Source of the DNA: Ktedonospora formicarum
GTDB lineage: Bacteria; Chloroflexota; Ktedonobacteria; Ktedonobacterales; Ktedonobacteraceae
Assembly (NCBI RefSeq): GCF_016587355.1
Contig: NZ_BNJF01000001.1
Span: forward strand, 2,802,501 to 2,866,500
Length of the DNA: 64,000 nt
Direction: 5' to 3'
Position numbers and translations under genes: made by a program. The notes beneath the pieces were generated by a model that saw only the letters and a list, made by a program, of their open reading frames with translations, did no database searches and had not been told where the DNA came from. This document shows positions 61,891 to 64,000 of the stretch, one piece after another. Positions within the stretch are counted from its first letter, which is position 1. Each line of letters starts with the position of its first letter.

Positions 61891-63309
61891 ATGACTATGA
61901 CTCAAGAAACCCGTCTCGAACGCGATTCGATGGGCGAGATGCAGGTTCCCATACATGCCTATTATGGAGCTAGTACTCAGCGTGCCGTGTTAAACTTTCC
62001 CATTAGTGATTTGCGGTTCCCCCGTGCTTTTATTCAGGCCTTGGGGCAAATTAAACAGGCTGCCGCGCAGGTAAATGCCGACCTGGGAACGGTCGATGCC
62101 ACCATTGCCGAAGCGATTACGCAAGCGGCTCAGGAAGTGATTGCGGGCAAGCTTGATGAACACTTTGTGCTGGATATTTTTCAAACTGGCTCAGGCACCT
62201 CAACCAATATGAATGCCAACGAAGTGATCGCAAATCGTGCCAGTGAATTGCTTGGTGGTTCGCGTGGATCACGCAAAGTACATCCAAATGATCATGTAAA
62301 CTTTGGTCAGTCCTCAAATGATGTCATTCCCTCAGCGATCCACCTCTCAGCGTTTGTAAGTCTGGAGCATGATCTTATACCCGCGCTTCAGGAGCTTCAG
62401 CAAGCTTTACAAGAGAAGGCCGACGAGTTTATGCCTGTCGTCAAGACCGGGCGTACGCACCTACAGGATGCGACTCCGATTCGACTGGGTCAGGAGTTTT
62501 TGGGCTATGCTGGACAGATTGAGCGAGGAATCACGCGTGTGCGCCATGCCCAGAGCGAACTCTCGGAACTGGCTCTGGGTGGTACAGCGGTTGGAACTGG
62601 CGTCAATACACACCCCGAGTTTGCCGCGCGTGTATCGCGAGTTCTTTCCAGCATGAATGGCGTTGACGTTCATGAGACCAGTAACCATTTCCAGGCCCAG
62701 AGCACACTAGATGGTATTGTCGAGGCAAGTGGTGCGCTGAATACCCTGGCGGTAAGCCTGATGAAGATCGCGAATGATATTCGCTGGCTTGGCTCTGGTC
62801 CGCGTGCAGGCATTGGAGAGATCGAACTTCCAGCCGTCCAGCCTGGTAGCTCAATCATGCCGGGTAAAGTCAACCCCGTGATCGCGGAGTCTGTTTGTAT
62901 GGTCTGCGCGCAGGTAATGGGAAATCATACGACGATCACCATCGCGGGGCAGACAGGTAACTTCGAGATTAACGTGATGATGCCGGTAACGGCCTATAAT
63001 CTTTTGCAGTCGATTAACTTGCTGGCTGCTTCCGCGCGCAACTTTACACGCCAGTGCATTAAGGGTCTCAAAGCTACGACGAAGGGGCCCGAAATGGTAG
63101 AGCGAGGTTTGGCGATTTGTACCTCGCTAGCCCCAGTGATTGGGTATGATGCCGCCGCTGCTATCTCCAAGGAGGCGCATAAGACTGGTAAGACTGTGCG
63201 GGAGATCGCGCGCGAACAGACCAACCTCTCTGAAGAGGATCTGAATCGTATTCTCGATCCAGCTAGCATGACAAAGCCCGGTCTCGATGGCGGACCAGCC
63301 GGAGGCTAA
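61891..63309 (+). CDS. fumC: fumarate hydratase, class II
   Basis: FumC reversibly hydrates fumarate to malate in the TCA cycle; iron-independent. The start at ATG 61891 follows AGGAG by six bases; the frame runs back to 61777 through the promoter region and is not used. The 472 residues show TGSGTSTNMNANEVIANRA near 105, KTGRTHLQDATPI near 185 (catalytic His), and the superfamily signature GSSIMPGKVNPVIAES near 315 containing the catalytic Ser loop. Length is the family norm. It is monocistronic, between strong terminators. Confidence 0.97.
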   Translation: MTMTQETRLERDSMGEMQVPIHAYYGASTQRAVLNFPISDLRFPRAFIQALGQIKQAAAQVNADLGTVDATIAEAITQAAQEVIAGKLDEHFVLDIFQTGSGTSTNMNANEVIANRASELLGGSRGSRKVHPNDHVNFGQSSNDVIPSAIHLSAFVSLEHDLIPALQELQQALQEKADEFMPVVKTGRTHLQDATPIRLGQEFLGYAGQIERGITRVRHAQSELSELALGGTAVGTGVNTHPEFAARVSRVLSSMNGVDVHETSNHFQAQSTLDGIVEASGALNTLAVSLMKIANDIRWLGSGPRAGIGEIELPAVQPGSSIMPGKVNPVIAESVCMVCAQVMGNHTTITIAGQTGNFEINVMMPVTAYNLLQSINLLAASARNFTRQCIKGLKATTKGPEMVERGLAICTSLAPVIGYDAAAAISKEAHKTGKTVREIAREQTNLSEEDLNRILDPASMTKPGLDGGPAGG

Positions 63310-63350
63310 TGAGAGCTGTTGATGTGGCCTTTCATTGATGCAATCTGAAG

Positions 63351-63399
63351 AGGAGGTATGGTCGCGTTAAGCTATTGCTTAAATGCGATCATACCTCCT
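63351..63399. terminator. hairpin after fumC
   Basis: AGGAGGTATGGTCGC (63351-63365) pairs with GCGATCATACCTCCT with one G-T pair; an inner TTAAG/CTTAA continues the stem. It serves fumC and perhaps the convergent acetyltransferase gene. Confidence 0.75.
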
Positions 63400-63440
63400 T
63401 CTCGATTGTGGGGCAAGCTTGACGGCGCTAGTGAGGAAAT

Positions 63441-63992
63441 CTATGGATGGAGTTGCCGTCCCATGATAACCATGGGCTTTTCGCCGCCGGGAAAATAATA
63501 TTGTGGGAGGAGCGGAAGCCAGCCACGCTTGCGATAAAGCTGCATTCCTCGTGTCTCACCATCATAGGTCGAGAGAAGCGCGGTACGGTGAGGCACATCG
63601 CGCAACAGCGCGTCATGTAGTTGTCCTCCAAGTCCATAGCCCTGTGCATCTGGTACTACTGCCAGTTCTACCAGTTCTAGTGCATAGGTGAGCCACTCCT
63701 GAGCCATAGTAGGCGTCATTGAGCTTGCAATGGTATCATGCCACCACTGACCGGGGCGGCTGGTATAGCCATAGATGAAGCCAACGAGTTGATCTGCTTC
63801 CACGTCGCGCGCTGTGTAGAAGCGCAACCCATCTCGCCGAATGTGATGGGTCAAGGTTCGCGCGAAGCCATGTACCCCCTCTTCTGTGTTATTGTAGGGA
63901 GGAGCCGCAAAGGCTTGACGGTATACATCATGGATTTGTGCCTCCTGAGCCTCAATATCCTCGGGTGGTAGCTTAAACAGTCGCACTCGCAT
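63441..63992 (-). CDS. GNAT-family N-acetyltransferase
   Basis: A 183-residue GCN5-related acetyltransferase using acetyl-CoA. The core is visible: QLVGFIYGYTSRPG strand near residue 68, LVELAVVPDAQGYGLGGQLHDALL near 110-133 (the VxPxxQGxGxGxxL pyrophosphate-binding motif A), then TALLSTYDGETRGMQLYRKRGWLPL, where the YRKRGW stretch is motif B. The N-terminus (MRVRLFKLPPEDIEAQEAQI) is complete inside the window, eight bases from the end, but the ribosome site lies beyond it. The acceptor substrate is unknown. It is convergent with fumC. Confidence 0.9.
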   Translation of the reverse strand: MRVRLFKLPPEDIEAQEAQIHDVYRQAFAAPPYNNTEEGVHGFARTLTHHIRRDGLRFYTARDVEADQLVGFIYGYTSRPGQWWHDTIASSMTPTMAQEWLTYALELVELAVVPDAQGYGLGGQLHDALLRDVPHRTALLSTYDGETRGMQLYRKRGWLPLLPQYYFPGGEKPMVIMGRQLHP

Positions 63993-64000
63993 GCAATTAT

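Overview
The window looks like a chromosomal segment of a Chloroflexota bacterium, most likely class Ktedonobacteria. This is an inference from gene content and style, not from a marker gene: a 1206-residue HTH/NB-ARC/WD40 protein, a PknB-like kinase with a large exterior domain, an S53 peptidase with C-terminal repeats, a GAF-type NarL sensor kinase, many paralogue-type 'accessory' enzymes and moderate GC. No rRNA, tRNA or CRISPR array was found. About 50 protein genes are supported, most of them in short units bounded by long, often perfectly self-complementary hairpins.

Layout. 1-5771 (+): the end of tilS, hpt, a TcmP-like protein, an N4/N6 DNA methyltransferase and a 650-residue protein with a nucleoside-phosphorylase-like C-terminus. 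5834-11802 (-): a MazEF-type toxin-antitoxin pair, small unknowns, an ADP-ribosylglycohydrolase with an unknown partner, a Nudix hydrolase and guaA. 12132-15679: a DUF4288 protein, a cupin, a coiled-coil zinc-ribbon protein and rsgA behind a long leader with its own 36-codon ORF. 15826-23077: a NarL-type two-component pair, a three-gene nucleoside-type ABC transporter lacking its binding protein, and a convergent XdhC-family gene. 23556-30022: a single-strand-annealing-like protein, a small partner, an alpha/beta hydrolase without its nucleophile, eno, hisC and a membrane protein. 31013-37692: convergent otsA/otsB, an intact IS1634-family element with 6-bp target duplication, and an amylo-alpha-1,6-glucosidase-type enzyme. 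38106-46099: a HipA-like kinase/DUF3037 pair, a BCP peroxiredoxin, an orphan TrpD-fold protein, and a sigma-like gene divergent from the HTH/NB-ARC/WD40 gene. 46458-49949: an S9 peptidase and an M32 carboxypeptidase. 50313-52537: groES-groEL with a promoter and a CIRCE operator. 52986-63992: a Ser/Thr kinase, recX, panD, a zinc-ribbon Nudix hydrolase, the S53 peptidase, fumC and a GNAT acetyltransferase.

The most interesting signal is not a gene. About fifteen intergenic elements of roughly 50-120 bp share a core (GAGCGC, short loop, GCGCTAGC) followed by a second hairpin, all closed by an outer stem (GAAAACC/GGTTTTC or other complementary pairs). The second hairpin and the outer stem differ between copies yet stay paired, which is covariation expected of a selected three-way-junction fold. 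Copies lie between groES and groEL, between and around the two-component genes, between otsA and otsB, and around eno.

Other notable points: the catalytic part of the S53 gene has lower GC than its own flanks (domain replacement); two 92-bp copies near 27.2 and 27.5 kb differ almost only by transitions; and several genes carry altered key residues (Gly for Ser in the hydrolase elbow, an altered kinase glycine loop, a divergent TrpD signature). Starts were corrected where a Shine-Dalgarno sequence favoured another codon (rsgA TTG at 14639, eno 27139, fumC 61891 and others). All family assignments come from motif recognition by eye, without database searches.
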